A program made the translations under genes and the position numbers. Of a stretch of DNA of 64,000 nucleotides, positions 9,258 through 21,087 are shown piece by piece. Within the stretch, counting starts at the first letter, position 1. Each line of letters begins with the position of its first letter. The notes below the pieces were generated by a model. It ran no database searches. It worked only from the letters and a program-made list of their open reading frames with translations, and was not told the origin of the DNA. The DNA is taken from NCBI RefSeq assembly GCF_005434975.1, contig NZ_SKCJ01000002.1, positions 372,001-436,000 of the forward strand, in the 5' to 3' direction. This DNA is from Parerythrobacter lutipelagi. GTDB lineage: Bacteria > Pseudomonadota > Alphaproteobacteria > Sphingomonadales > Sphingomonadaceae.

Positions 9258-9941
9258 TTACAGCCCTTCAAGGGCGGGAATAAGGCCGTCCAACGAATCG
9301 ATTACCGCGTCACCGCCAAGCTCGTGCGGAGGCTTGTCGCAATATCCATAGGCGGCCACCAGCACCGGCACATCGGCGCCTTTCGCCGCGGCAACATCGT
9401 AAGAACTGTCTCCGACAAAGGCGAAGCGGCCGCCGCCGCAACGTGTGCGCGCCTCGACCACAGGCGCAGGCGACGGTTTCGCCAGATATCGTCCGTCCGG
9501 GCCCTTGCCCATGCTGTTGCCACCGATGATGGTGACGAATCTGTCCGCCAGGCCGAGCTGAGTCAGGATCGAGGTTGCGAATTCCTCGAACTTGTTGGTC
9601 ACGACAGCGGCTTTCACGCCCATTGCATCAAGCGCATCGAGTGCTTGCAGCGCGCCGGGGTAGGGCCGCGAATGGACTGCGTTGTTCTCTGCGTAAAAAG
9701 CCAGCATCTGCTTGTAGAGCGGGCGGAAATCCTCTGCCGGCAGGCCGCCTTGTGCATCGACCGCACGGGCAAGCATGATCTTGGCCCCGCCGCCGATCAG
9801 GTCTTTCGAGGAATCGACCGGCACCGGGTCGAACCCGCCAAGCCCCAGCGCGTGATTGACTGCAGCACCCAGGTCCTGGTGCGTGTCCAGCAAAGTGCCG
9901 TCGAGGTCGAAGCCGATCGCGTCGAATGGAAATCCGTTCAT
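9258..9941 (-). CDS. gph: HAD-family phosphoglycolate phosphatase
   Basis: A 227-aa HAD hydrolase. Motif I is GFDLDGTLLDT (nucleophile Asp), motif II is VVTNK, a Lys lies in YLAKPSP, and motif IV is FVGDSSYD. A helical cap sits between motifs I and II (about residues 20-95). Removal of phosphate from 2-phosphoglycolate arising from oxidative DNA damage is the usual role; a broader sugar-phosphate specificity cannot be excluded. It is divergent from glmU with 71 bases between the start codons. Confidence 0.88.
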   Translation of the reverse strand: MNGFPFDAIGFDLDGTLLDTHQDLGAAVNHALGLGGFDPVPVDSSKDLIGGGAKIMLARAVDAQGGLPAEDFRPLYKQMLAFYAENNAVHSRPYPGALQALDALDAMGVKAAVVTNKFEEFATSILTQLGLADRFVTIIGGNSMGKGPDGRYLAKPSPAPVVEARTRCGGGRFAFVGDSSYDVAAAKGADVPVLVAAYGYCDKPPHELGGDAVIDSLDGLIPALEGL

Positions 9942-10012
9942 CCACGCGGCGTGCAGGATGGTTCTTCAATCCGCAAGCATTTGCTGGCAAGGGGCGTGCA
10001 ACAGGAGACACC

Positions 10013-11371
10013 ATGAACCAGTTTGCCGCCGTTATCCTCGCCGCGGGCAAGGGCACCCGAATGAAATCGGACCTGCACAAGGTCCTTCACCCGATCGCCG
10101 GGCGGGCAATGATCGACCACCTGATGGCGTCGGTCGATCAGCTGCAGCCTGCGGAGAAAGTCGTGGTCGTTGGTGCAGGGCGCGAACAGATCGAAAGTGC
10201 CATGGCCGACCGGGCAAGAACTTGCCTGCAGGAACCCCAACTTGGCACCGGCCATGCGGTGCAGCAGGCGCAGGCGCAACTGGCGGGCTTCGACGGCGAC
10301 GTGCTGGTCATGTACGGCGATGTCCCATTTGTGCGGGCCGCGACAATGCAGGCGATGCTCGACCGGCTGAACGAGGGCGATGGCCCGGCTGCGGTTGTGC
10401 TGGCATTCGAACCGGAGGACGCGCTGTCCTATGGCCGGGTCATTGCCGATGGAGCCGGCCGGATATCCAAGATGGTCGAATTCAAGGATGCCGATGCGGC
10501 AGAGCGCGCCTGCGGCCTGTGCAATTCGGGCCTGATGGCGGCGAAGGCGGCGGATCTGTGGGCGCTGCTCGATCGGGTTGGCAACGACAATGCGCAGGGT
10601 GAGTATTACCTCCCCGATATCGTCAATATAGCGATCAGTGACGGGCGCGTATGTGCGGCCGTGACGACGGACGATCCGAACGAAGTCTCCGGGATCAACA
10701 GCCGCGGGGAACTCGCCAATGCAGAGGCGCAGTGGCAGCAGGAACAGCGTGAGCACTGGATGGCACAAGGCGTGACCCTGCGCGCGCCCGAGTCCGTATT
10801 TTTCAGTTACGATACGCGGCTTGCCAATGATGTAACGGTCGAACCCAATGTGGTGTTCGGACCCGGCGTCACGGTGGCGCAGGGCGCGACGATCCGCGCC
10901 TTCAGCCATCTCGAAGGCGCAACGATTGGCGAGGCCTGCTCGGTCGGGCCCTATGCCCGCCTGCGGCCCGGTGCGGTGATGGAAAAAGGCAGCAAGGTCG
11001 GCAATTTCGTCGAGATGAAAAAAGCGGTGCTGGGCGAAGGTGCCAAGGCGAGCCACCTGACCTATCTCGGCGATGCCATTGTGGGCAAGGACGCCAATAT
11101 CGGCGCCGGCACGATCACCTGCAATTACGACGGCTATTTCAAATACCAGACGGAGATCGGCGACCGCGCCTTCATCGGCAGCAACAGTTCGTTGATAGCC
11201 CCGGTCAAGATCGGCAAGGATGCGATTGTTGCTGCGGGCAGCGCGGTCAGCCGCGATGTCGGCGATGGCGAACTGCGCATGGTCCGGGCCGAACAGCTGG
11301 TCAAGCAAGGCTGGGCCGACCGTTTCCACGACACGATGAAAAAGAAGAAAGCGGCGGCGAAGAAAGATTGA
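10013..11371 (+). CDS. glmU: Bifunctional GlcN-1-P acetyltransferase / GlcNAc-1-P uridylyltransferase
   Basis: Makes UDP-GlcNAc for peptidoglycan and LPS. The product is 452 aa, the normal length. The N-terminal uridylyltransferase has LAAGKGTRM and the metal-site YGDVPF; the C-terminal left-handed beta-helix acetyltransferase domain starts near residue 245 and contains ARLRPGAV, VGNFVEMKKA, SHLTYLGDA and NIGAGTITCNYDG. The start at 10013 follows AGGAGACACC; an ATG at 9926 would add 29 non-homologous residues. Its TGA overlaps the TTG of the next gene (TTGA). Confidence 0.96.
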   Translation: MNQFAAVILAAGKGTRMKSDLHKVLHPIAGRAMIDHLMASVDQLQPAEKVVVVGAGREQIESAMADRARTCLQEPQLGTGHAVQQAQAQLAGFDGDVLVMYGDVPFVRAATMQAMLDRLNEGDGPAAVVLAFEPEDALSYGRVIADGAGRISKMVEFKDADAAERACGLCNSGLMAAKAADLWALLDRVGNDNAQGEYYLPDIVNIAISDGRVCAAVTTDDPNEVSGINSRGELANAEAQWQQEQREHWMAQGVTLRAPESVFFSYDTRLANDVTVEPNVVFGPGVTVAQGATIRAFSHLEGATIGEACSVGPYARLRPGAVMEKGSKVGNFVEMKKAVLGEGAKASHLTYLGDAIVGKDANIGAGTITCNYDGYFKYQTEIGDRAFIGSNSSLIAPVKIGKDAIVAAGSAVSRDVGDGELRMVRAEQLVKQGWADRFHDTMKKKKAAAKKD

Positions 11372-11637
11372 CTGAAAAGGCGCCTGTTTGCTGGCTATGC
11401 GGGCGGGGGTTCGAAACACGCATCCAGTGGCATCACCCGGTCCCGAAATCGAAGAAGGGACGCGGTACGGTGCCGGTCCACCCGATTTGCCACAAGGCGA
11501 TCCATACCAACTTCACCAACGCGCAACTGGCCCGGATCGGTGATGAGCCTGCCCGACTGCTCGAAGATGCGACGCTGGCCAAATTCGTCGCCTGGGTGAA
11601 GGGCAAGCCGCCTGATTTCCATGCGCCGACCCGCTAG
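11368..11637 (+). CDS. Small HNH-type protein
   Basis: An 89-aa protein with a zinc-binding and HNH pattern: CWLCGR near the N-terminus, WHHPVPKSKKGRG, then VHPICHKAIH. This fits small HNH-domain proteins, possible nucleases, found in many proteobacteria; the substrate is unknown. The start is a TTG at 11368 overlapping the glmU stop, so translation is probably coupled. Confidence 0.8.
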   Translation: MTEKAPVCWLCGRGFETRIQWHHPVPKSKKGRGTVPVHPICHKAIHTNFTNAQLARIGDEPARLLEDATLAKFVAWVKGKPPDFHAPTR

Positions 11638-11706
11638 CGATTTTGCATCCGGGAACAAATTCGCTGCGTAGCTGCTGTCTGAGCAAGCAACAGCAGGGAA
11701 ATGGAA

Positions 11707-12366
11707 ATGCGCAAATGGAAATGGGCACTGGCTGGCCTCGGGGCCGTGGCGATGGGAAGCGCCGTGGCTTACGCGCAGTATAGTGATACCGAAGAGCCGG
11801 CGCATGAAGTCCTCAAAAGCGAGGACCTGTTCGAATTGCGGGATTACGCGCCGATGATCGTGGCAGAGGTGACTGTTACGGGTGATCGACGGAGCGCGCG
11901 CGGACAAGGCTTTCGCAGGCTGGCGGCTTACATCTTTGCGCAGGATCGCCCCGATGGCGGTGAGAAAATCGCCATGACTGCGCCTGTGATGCAGGACCGG
12001 CCTGCGCAAGACGAGCAGATTGCGATGACTGCCCCGGTTATGGCGGATTCGCCTGAAGCCGGTGTCTGGCGGACGCGATTTGTCATGCCCGGGAAATACA
12101 CGCTCGATACGCTGCCAACCGCGCCGGAGGATATTACTTTGACCACTGTGCCGGGGCGGCGGATGGCGGTCATCACCTTCAGCGGAAATGCACCGCAAAG
12201 GGATCTTGAACTGGCCGAGTCGCAGTTGCGGGCATGGATCGCGGCGCAGGAGCTGGAGATTACCGGCGGTGTGGAACATGCATTCTACGATGCACCGATG
12301 GTGCCCGGCCGTTTTCGGCGCAACGAAGTCATGATCCCGGTGTCCGCAGAGGTGTCCGCAGAATAG
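11707..12366 (+). CDS. Exported SOUL-family haem-binding protein
   Basis: About 219 aa, with an N-terminal signal peptide (WKWALAGLGAVAMGSAVAYA, likely cleaved before Q). The SOUL/HEBP core has FELRDYAP, then GQGFRRLAAYIF and the family repeat IAMTAPV, which occurs twice. The C-terminal half contains RFVMPGKYTLDTLP and the late AFYDAP segment. The family binds haem or other tetrapyrroles; a periplasmic site follows from the signal peptide. ATGs at 11701 and 11707 are both possible; AGGG at 11694-11697 is better spaced for the second. Confidence 0.88.
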   Translation: MRKWKWALAGLGAVAMGSAVAYAQYSDTEEPAHEVLKSEDLFELRDYAPMIVAEVTVTGDRRSARGQGFRRLAAYIFAQDRPDGGEKIAMTAPVMQDRPAQDEQIAMTAPVMADSPEAGVWRTRFVMPGKYTLDTLPTAPEDITLTTVPGRRMAVITFSGNAPQRDLELAESQLRAWIAAQELEITGGVEHAFYDAPMVPGRFRRNEVMIPVSAEVSAE

Positions 12367-12503
12367 CCAATCGGTAATCGGGTCAGACCGCCCGACTTTC
12401 ACCTATCGTACCGAACTGGGCCCGAACCGGGGGCAAGGAACGGCTGTGAAAGCGGACGGCCTGACGGGGTAAGGACCCATTGTTCAAGCCGGGACCAGTC
12501 GGC

Positions 12504-12773
12504 TCAGGTGAGTTCGAGTTCTTTCGACTTCTTGTCGGTGCGGGCAACCTGTCGCTGCCAGCTCTCGAACTCGCTGCGGCTGAGCAGGTAACGCCAGCGC
12601 GCCTCATCGAAACTGATCAGCTTGTCGCGCACAGCTTTCACCACTTCTTCCTTGCGGTTCTTGGACCAGTGGACATCATAGGATTCCGGCAGGCCGGCGC
12701 GCTTGATCCGCGAAGCGATGGTTTCATTCGGGGGGTAAGGCATGACTTCTTCTCCAAACTGCCCCCCTGTCAT
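12504..12773 (-). CDS. sciP: SciP-like CtrA inhibitor (DUF1153)
   Basis: An 89-aa HTH protein. After a short N-terminus (MPYPPNETIASRIKRAGLP), the conserved part RKEEVVKAVRDKLISFDEARWRYLLSRSEFESWQRQV matches DUF1153, the family of Caulobacter SciP. Family knowledge: SciP binds CtrA or its promoters and blocks CtrA-driven transcription in the cell cycle. An internal ATG at 12743 could start a shorter form. A CtrA-box-like sequence lies 23 bases upstream (12796-12811), which fits the known control of sciP by CtrA. Confidence 0.85.
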   Translation of the reverse strand: MTGGQFGEEVMPYPPNETIASRIKRAGLPESYDVHWSKNRKEEVVKAVRDKLISFDEARWRYLLSRSEFESWQRQVARTDKKSKELELT

Positions 12774-12795
12774 TGAAAATACTCGCTGCGCAGCC

Positions 12796-12811
12796 TTAAT
12801 TACGGCTCAAC
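12796..12811. promoter_or_regulatory. Possible CtrA box upstream of sciP
   Basis: TTAA, seven bases, then TCAAC on the plus strand differs by one base from the CtrA consensus TTAA-N7-TTAAC. It lies 23-38 bases before the sciP start codon. The spacing and one-mismatch match are seen in the sequence; CtrA binding is inference. Confidence 0.4.
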
Positions 12812-13008
12812 AATCGTAGCAAACCGGGAATTCACCATCCGAACGGAGGCTGGTGTCCGATGAATTGCTTTGCGCACGCGCCAGTCGGTCGTGATCGCGC
12901 GTCTTTTGGCATGCAGCAAATGTTACATTTCATCCTTCAGTTCCGTTAACCAATTGCCAGTATTTAGCTGGTGGGCCGCTTTGATAGAGTGTGGAATCGG
13001 AGCAAGTC

Positions 13009-13350
13009 ATGAGCCAGAGAAAAGCCGTCAGGGAGGAAGCACTTGTCCCGGTCGAGCTCTATGCGCGCGGCAAGATACGCGCCGCCCTGTTGGTCGATCT
13101 ATCGATTGGCGGTGCCATGCTGGAAGTGCCCGTGGATCTCGAACTGGCTGTCGGCGAAGCCGTGCTTGTGCGACTGATCGGACTGGCCAGTGCCATGGCG
13201 CACGTCCGCTGGTCGACGGCCGGCTCCATTGGGGTCGAATTTCGCCACGAACTGGATCCCTCGGTGCTCGATTTCACCGTCCACAACTATGTGAAGACGG
13301 ACTTGCCCCCGCCCATCGCATCCGACGTGGTTGTGGCAATCAAGCCCTGA
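13009..13350 (+). CDS. PilZ domain protein
   Basis: A 113-aa protein made of a single PilZ domain. The first cyclic-di-GMP binding element RxxxR is present in modified form (QRKAVREEALVPVE), and the second motif appears as LVDLSIGGAML (D/NxSxxG). GVEFRHEL is the following strand. Many alphaproteobacterial stand-alone PilZ proteins bind c-di-GMP; because the first motif is not clean, binding is not certain. The ATG at 13009 has GGAG 6 bases upstream, better than a GTG at 12991. Confidence 0.82.
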   Translation: MSQRKAVREEALVPVELYARGKIRAALLVDLSIGGAMLEVPVDLELAVGEAVLVRLIGLASAMAHVRWSTAGSIGVEFRHELDPSVLDFTVHNYVKTDLPPPIASDVVVAIKP

Positions 13351-13374
13351 CAGCTGCCGAAGAGACGGCGTGGA

Positions 13375-15558
13375 CTAGTCGCCGCCGCTGTCCCCACCAC
13401 TGATCTCGCCACTGGTCTCTCCGCCGTCCATCAATTGCTGCATCAGATAGACCCACTGCATCGCCTGCAGTTTCGCGCGCTGATCATTATCGACGCCGCC
13501 GGAATGGCCACCCTGCATATCTTCGTAATACAGATAATCCTGCCCGTTGGCCGCCATCCGTGCCGCGGCCTTGCGGCCATGGCTCGGGTGCGTCCGGTCG
13601 TCCGCAGTCGAGGTGACATAGTAAATCCGCGGGAAATCCTTGTCTTCGGTCAGCTGTTGATACGGGGAGTACCCCTCGATCCATTCGCGCTGTTCGGGAA
13701 TGCGCGGATCGCCATATTCGCCGATCCACGATGCGCCGCGACCAATCAGATGATAACGCAGCATGTCGAACAGCGGAATCTGGACGATCGCAGCGTTGAA
13801 CAGGTCGGGACGCTGAGTGAACGCCGTGCCGACCAGCAAGCCGCCCTGTGATCCGCCCTGAATGCCGAGATGGTCGGGACTGGTGAAACCGCGCGCGACG
13901 AGATCGTCACCGATGGCGATAAAATCATCCCACGTGCGCTGCTTGTTCTCGCGAATGGCGGTCTGGTGCCAGTCCGGGCCGAACTCGCCGCCGCCGCGCA
14001 TATTCCCCAGGACATATGCTCCGCCGCGTTCCAGCCATAGCTTGCCGGTCGAGCCGAGATAGCCGGGCAGGCGGGGAACCTGGAAACCGCCGTAGCCGGT
14101 CAGCAGGGTCGGGGTGGAACCGTCCAGCACCATGCCTTCAGGCTTGACGATGAAATACGGAATTTTGGTGCCGTCTTTGCTGACCGCCTCGAACTGCTCG
14201 ATTTCCATGCCGGCCGAATCAAATCGAGTGGGGCTTTCCTTCACCGCTTCCGGGGTTACCCCGTCCGCAGCGTAGAACCATGTTCCGGGAGTGAGGAAGT
14301 CAGTTGACGTAAACATGATTTCGTCGGTTTCATCCGACGAGGCTGCGATACCGACCGTCGCATTTTCGGGCAGGTCGATCTCGATCCAGGCCCAGCCGCC
14401 ATCGGAATAATCGAATTTGAGCACTTTGCCGCGCACATTGTCGAGCAGGTTCACATAGAGGCTGTTCTTCGTGGTGGTTGCACCACGCTTGGTCTGGCGC
14501 TCACCCGGTGCCCAGACCAATACTTTCTGAGCCCCGTTGGGATCCGCTTTCCATGCCTCCAGATTGGCGGCCACGATGGAGTCTGCCGGGAATGTTATGC
14601 CATCCGTTTCCCAGTCGACATCAGTCGAGAACAACATGTGCCCATCAATGATCGCGTAGGGATTGGCTTTCTTTGGAAGGTCGAGTTTCAGCCACTCGCC
14701 CTCATGCTCGACGAAATATTCGCGCTCGTGAAACGAGACACCGCGATAGGCCATCCGCGCATGAACTGTCGCCTCACCATCGCGCAAGAGGTATGCGCCC
14801 GAGGACACATCGCTCTTCTCGCCGCGGAATATTTCTTCGGCTTCCTCGATCGACTGGCCGCGTTTCCATAGCCGGGTGGTGAATGGGTAAAAGCTGTCGG
14901 TTACAGTGTCCTCACCGAAGTCCCTGCTAATCAGCAGCGTATCTTCATCGACCCAGCTCGCGCCGCCCTGGCTTTCCGGCAATTCGAAACCGCCATCGAC
15001 AAAGCTCAGCGTCTCGATATCGAATTCGCGCGCCACCCGGGCATCCTTGCCGCCATCGGACAGGTAGACCATGCATTTGGTCCCGGCGGGCGGCAGGCAG
15101 CTCATTCCGCCGTAAACCCATTCCTTGCCTTCTTCGGCGGCGAGCTTGTCGATATCCAGAATGGTTTCCCATTCGGGCTCGTCGGTCCGCCAGCTGTCCA
15201 GCGTGGTGCGGCGCAGGATACCCTTGGGATTGCTCTCGTCCTGCCAGAAATTCACCATGCCGTAGGGCGTAAAGCCGACCCCCGGGATGCGGTCCTTGGC
15301 GTTGTAGATTGCCAGCGCTTCCGCCTTCAGTTCCTCGAACCGGGGATCCGTCTGCAAGGCGTTCTCGGTCTTGTCGTTCTCTCCGCGCACCCAATCGAGC
15401 GAGCGATCGCTGCGGGTTTCCTCAAGCCAGATAAACGGATCGTTCTCGGCTTCGTATTCGGGTTCCATCACGGTGTTGGAGTCCTGTGCGACAAGCGGTG
15501 TCGAAAGTGTGGCAAGCGCAAGGCCAGCGGCCAGTGCTCGGGTGGATACGAGTTTCAT
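13375..15558 (-). CDS. Exported prolyl oligopeptidase family serine peptidase
   Basis: A 727-aa peptidase with an N-terminal signal peptide (LVSTRALAAGLALATLSTPLVAQ). The N-terminal beta-propeller spans about residues 60-440 and begins with PFIWLEE. The alpha/beta hydrolase domain holds the nucleophile in GIQGGSQGGLLVG, a Asp region in YYVTSTADDRTHP, and the catalytic His in MQGGHSGG. These are family S9A features; it would cleave short proline-containing peptides in the periplasm or outside the cell. The start at 15558 was chosen because the upstream in-frame ATG at 15621 would put 21 residues before the signal peptide. The last residues are a Gly/Ser/Asp-rich tail. Confidence 0.93.
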   Translation of the reverse strand: MKLVSTRALAAGLALATLSTPLVAQDSNTVMEPEYEAENDPFIWLEETRSDRSLDWVRGENDKTENALQTDPRFEELKAEALAIYNAKDRIPGVGFTPYGMVNFWQDESNPKGILRRTTLDSWRTDEPEWETILDIDKLAAEEGKEWVYGGMSCLPPAGTKCMVYLSDGGKDARVAREFDIETLSFVDGGFELPESQGGASWVDEDTLLISRDFGEDTVTDSFYPFTTRLWKRGQSIEEAEEIFRGEKSDVSSGAYLLRDGEATVHARMAYRGVSFHEREYFVEHEGEWLKLDLPKKANPYAIIDGHMLFSTDVDWETDGITFPADSIVAANLEAWKADPNGAQKVLVWAPGERQTKRGATTTKNSLYVNLLDNVRGKVLKFDYSDGGWAWIEIDLPENATVGIAASSDETDEIMFTSTDFLTPGTWFYAADGVTPEAVKESPTRFDSAGMEIEQFEAVSKDGTKIPYFIVKPEGMVLDGSTPTLLTGYGGFQVPRLPGYLGSTGKLWLERGGAYVLGNMRGGGEFGPDWHQTAIRENKQRTWDDFIAIGDDLVARGFTSPDHLGIQGGSQGGLLVGTAFTQRPDLFNAAIVQIPLFDMLRYHLIGRGASWIGEYGDPRIPEQREWIEGYSPYQQLTEDKDFPRIYYVTSTADDRTHPSHGRKAAARMAANGQDYLYYEDMQGGHSGGVDNDQRAKLQAMQWVYLMQQLMDGGETSGEISGGDSGGD

Positions 15559-15662
15559 GTGTGGAGCGTCCCTTTCCCCGGTTTCAGGGGTGCACTGTGC
15601 CAAGCCGGACAGCAATAACAAGGGGCTTTGCCGAAAAGGCAGCGCGGTTCGTCGAAACGAAA

Positions 15663-15687
15663 AGGGCGGCCCGCAGTGGGCCGCCCT
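15663..15687 (-). terminator. Terminator of the atpHAGDC operon
   Basis: A perfect 10-bp stem (AGGGCGGCCC / GGGCCGCCCT, loop GCAGT) lies 27 bases past the atpC stop. Read on the minus strand the stem runs into TTTTCG, as in an intrinsic terminator. Confidence 0.8.
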
Positions 15688-15713
15688 GTCGATTTTCGAT
15701 ATGTCAGCCGCGC

Positions 15714-15971
15714 TCAGGTTTCGACATGTTCCGCCAGAACGGACAGGCCGTTCTCGCTCACTTCGGCAAAACCGCCGCGAACCTGAATTTCTTCCGCCGC
15801 TGCGCCGTCGGTCTTGTAGACCTGGACCACGCCGTCACGGATGGTCGACATGAAGGGCGCATGACCTTCAAGCACACCGAATTCGCCTTCGGCACCGGGG
15901 ACGACGACCATATGGACGTCTTCCGAGCGGACCTGGCGTTCCGGAGTGACGAGTTCGAAATGAAGGGGCAT
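15714..15971 (-). CDS. atpC: ATP synthase F1 subunit epsilon
   Basis: An 85-aa protein covering only the N-terminal beta-sandwich domain ([36 protein letters not shown]). The usual C-terminal helical hairpin of epsilon (full length 130-140 aa) is absent, as in several alphaproteobacteria whose epsilon is short. It connects the gamma rotor to the c ring. It lies five bases after atpD and is the last gene of the operon before a strong terminator. Confidence 0.94.
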   Translation of the reverse strand: MPLHFELVTPERQVRSEDVHMVVVPGAEGEFGVLEGHAPFMSTIRDGVVQVYKTDGAAAEEIQVRGGFAEVSENGLSVLAEHVET

Positions 15972-15976
15972 GGCGA

Positions 15977-17446
<1,470 letters not shown>

Positions 17447-17454
17447 CTACTGGC

Positions 17455-17820
17455 TCAGGAATCTACGTGGTGAGCGCCATGCTCTGCGCAAATGGATTCA
17501 GGATCGGACAGGACCCAGGCGGTCATGTCGTCATTTGGGGTGATGTTCGCTTTGTGGCGCATGTATTCGTCTTCGCCGAGACCAAATTCGCACTGCGCTT
17601 CGTCGGCTCCCATGGCGCGGCGGCATACTGCGGTATTGACCGGCTCTGCGCCTTCGCACGAGCTGGCGAACAATTCAGTGAATACAGCTTGGTCCGGGGC
17701 CGGCAAAGTCGATTCCGGTGCGGGTGCGGCAGATTCAGTCTGCTCCGGCGCGGGGGCCGGTTCTTCGCCGCAAGCTGCGAGCGCAAATGCCGGGAGAAGG
17801 GCGAGGGCTAGTTTCTTCAC
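17455..17820 (-). CDS. Small lipoprotein encoded inside the atp operon
   Basis: A 121-aa predicted lipoprotein starting at a GTG at 17820. The signal peptide ends in the lipobox ALAAC at residues 13-17, followed by a Pro/Ala/Glu-rich linker (about residues 18-45). The mature domain has four cysteines (SSCEG, AVCRRA, AQCEFG, SICAEH) that could form two disulfides. No family is recognised. It sits 15 bases after atpG and 20 bases before atpD in the same orientation, so it must be co-transcribed with ATP synthase. Whether it acts on the enzyme is unknown. Confidence 0.82.
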   Translation of the reverse strand: MKKLALALLPAFALAACGEEPAPAPEQTESAAPAPESTLPAPDQAVFTELFASSCEGAEPVNTAVCRRAMGADEAQCEFGLGEDEYMRHKANITPNDDMTAWVLSDPESICAEHGAHHVDS

Positions 17821-17835
17821 GATATCCGTCCGTTT

Positions 17836-18708
17836 CTAGAGCGCTTCCGCGCCTGCGATAATTTCGATGAGTTCCGTCGTGATCGCGGCCTGACGGCTGC
17901 GGTTGTACTGGATCGTCAGCTTGTTAATCAGGTCGCCCGCATTGCGCGTGGCGTTGTCCATCGCGGTCATCGACGCGCCTTGTTCGGAGGCACCGATTTC
18001 CAGCAGCGCACCAAAGACCTGCGTCTTCACATAGCGCGGCAGAAGTTCTTCGAGGATTTCCTCTTCACCGGGCTCGTATTCAACCACGGCATCACCGGCG
18101 GACTCGCTGCCCTCGGGCGCGGGAACCGGAATAAGCTGTGTGGTCGTCGGGTTCTGAACCAGCGCCGACTGGAATGTCGGGTAGATCAGATGCGCGACAT
18201 CGAATTTGCCATCTTCGAACAGGGCAATCAGCTCGTCGGCGACGGCCGCTGCTTCTTCGAAGCCCGGGTTCTTGACGGTGCTGGTGTCGAAGTGCTTCTC
18301 GATGCTGCCCGCATAGTCACGCTTGATCGGCGCACGGCCCTTCTTGCCGACGAGATAGAAAACAACATCCTTGCCTTCAGCGATCAGCTTCTGCGCCTGC
18401 TTCTTGGCTTCCTTGACGACATTGGCGTTGAGGCCGCCGCACAGACCCTTGTCGGTGTTGACCACCACCAGCAGATGGCGCTTGTCGCTACCGGTGCCGG
18501 CGAGCAGTTTGGGCGCACTGTCGCCGCTGACCTTGCCGGCCAGCGACGCCATGACAGCGCCAAGCCGCTCGGCATATGGGCGCGCGGCTTCGGCAGCAGC
18601 CTGCGCCTTGCGCAGTTTTGCCGCCGCGACCATCTGTTTGGCCTTGGTGATCTTCTGAGTCGACTTGACCGACCCGATCCGATCCTTGAGTTCTTTCAGC
18701 GAGGCCAT
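17836..18708 (-). CDS. atpG: ATP synthase F1 subunit gamma
   Basis: The 290-aa central rotor stalk subunit. The N-terminal [34 protein letters not shown] and the C-terminal [19 protein letters not shown] helices are the family hallmarks. AGGGAG precedes the ATG. It is third in atpH-A-G order. Confidence 0.97.
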   Translation of the reverse strand: MASLKELKDRIGSVKSTQKITKAKQMVAAAKLRKAQAAAEAARPYAERLGAVMASLAGKVSGDSAPKLLAGTGSDKRHLLVVVNTDKGLCGGLNANVVKEAKKQAQKLIAEGKDVVFYLVGKKGRAPIKRDYAGSIEKHFDTSTVKNPGFEEAAAVADELIALFEDGKFDVAHLIYPTFQSALVQNPTTTQLIPVPAPEGSESAGDAVVEYEPGEEEILEELLPRYVKTQVFGALLEIGASEQGASMTAMDNATRNAGDLINKLTIQYNRSRQAAITTELIEIIAGAEAL

Positions 18709-18734
18709 TTCGGCTCCCTAGTTTCTCTTCAGGC

Positions 18735-20267
<1,533 letters not shown>

Positions 20268-20302
20268 TTAGCCTTTCATCGAGCCTTTTGGCATACGGGC
20301 GT

Positions 20303-20857
20303 TCAGCCCTTCATCGCCTGCGCGAGGGAATTCAAACGGGTACGGATCGAACCATCTATACGCTTCGAACCGATAGTTACGACGAGGCCGCCCAGCAAAT
20401 CCGGGTCGACCTTGGATTGGAGTTTGACCGTGCGGCCTTCGCGCGCGGTCAGCTTGTTTTTCAATGTATCGAGCTGCGCATCGGTCAGCGCATGGGCGCT
20501 GGTGACTTCGGCAGTCACTTCACCGCGCTGGGCAGCGGCAATGCTGCGGAAGGCGCGGATCATGTCGTCCAGGTGCGACAGGCGGCGGTTCTGAGCCAGC
20601 ACGCCGAGAAAGTTCTTCGTCAGTTCGCTCAGCCCGAGATGGGCAGCGACACTGGCAATGGCCGAGCCCTGCGCTTTGCGGCTCAGTTCCGGGTTGGTCG
20701 TAACCTCGCGCAAATCGCCCGATTCGGCGAGCGCAGAAGCCAGCTTGTCGAGATCCGATTCGACTGCGGACACAGTGCCGCCTTCGCTCGCAAGTTCGAA
20801 CAAAGCAGAGGCATAACGCCCTGACAGGCTAGCCTGAATACCGGCGGAAATTTCCAC
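20303..20857 (-). CDS. atpH: ATP synthase F1 subunit delta
   Basis: The 184-aa peripheral stalk subunit (OSCP type). The N-terminal domain begins [12 protein letters not shown]; the C-terminal segment [29 protein letters not shown] is the family signature. The GTG at 20857 gives the usual length; an upstream frame to 20929 would add 24 residues. It is the first gene of the operon, and the 230 bases to the divergent gene at 21088 should hold the atp promoter, which I could not place. Confidence 0.95.
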   Translation of the reverse strand: MEISAGIQASLSGRYASALFELASEGGTVSAVESDLDKLASALAESGDLREVTTNPELSRKAQGSAIASVAAHLGLSELTKNFLGVLAQNRRLSHLDDMIRAFRSIAAAQRGEVTAEVTSAHALTDAQLDTLKNKLTAREGRTVKLQSKVDPDLLGGLVVTIGSKRIDGSIRTRLNSLAQAMKG

Positions 20858-21087
20858 GCGTGTCTCGTCCTCTAAAGGTCCGGAAAATAACGATGCATCA
20901 GCCTCGCCTGCGGAGGGTGATCGAGTCACCCCGGCAAAGCTGGCGCGCGCCTAGCATTGGGCCTTGATGATGGCAAGCCGACTCGGTGGCGATTTGCGTC
21001 ACAACTGTTTCGCAGGATGCACCTGACGGGTTTTTGCGCTAAGAGCGTATTAGACCAGGACAGAGAATCCAGATCGGGAGAGTAGCA

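Noticed and set aside
11975-12045. Duplicated IAMTAPV segment in the SOUL protein, at first seen as a recent internal duplication
   Set aside because: The twofold IAMTAPV pattern is a normal feature of SOUL/HEBP proteins.
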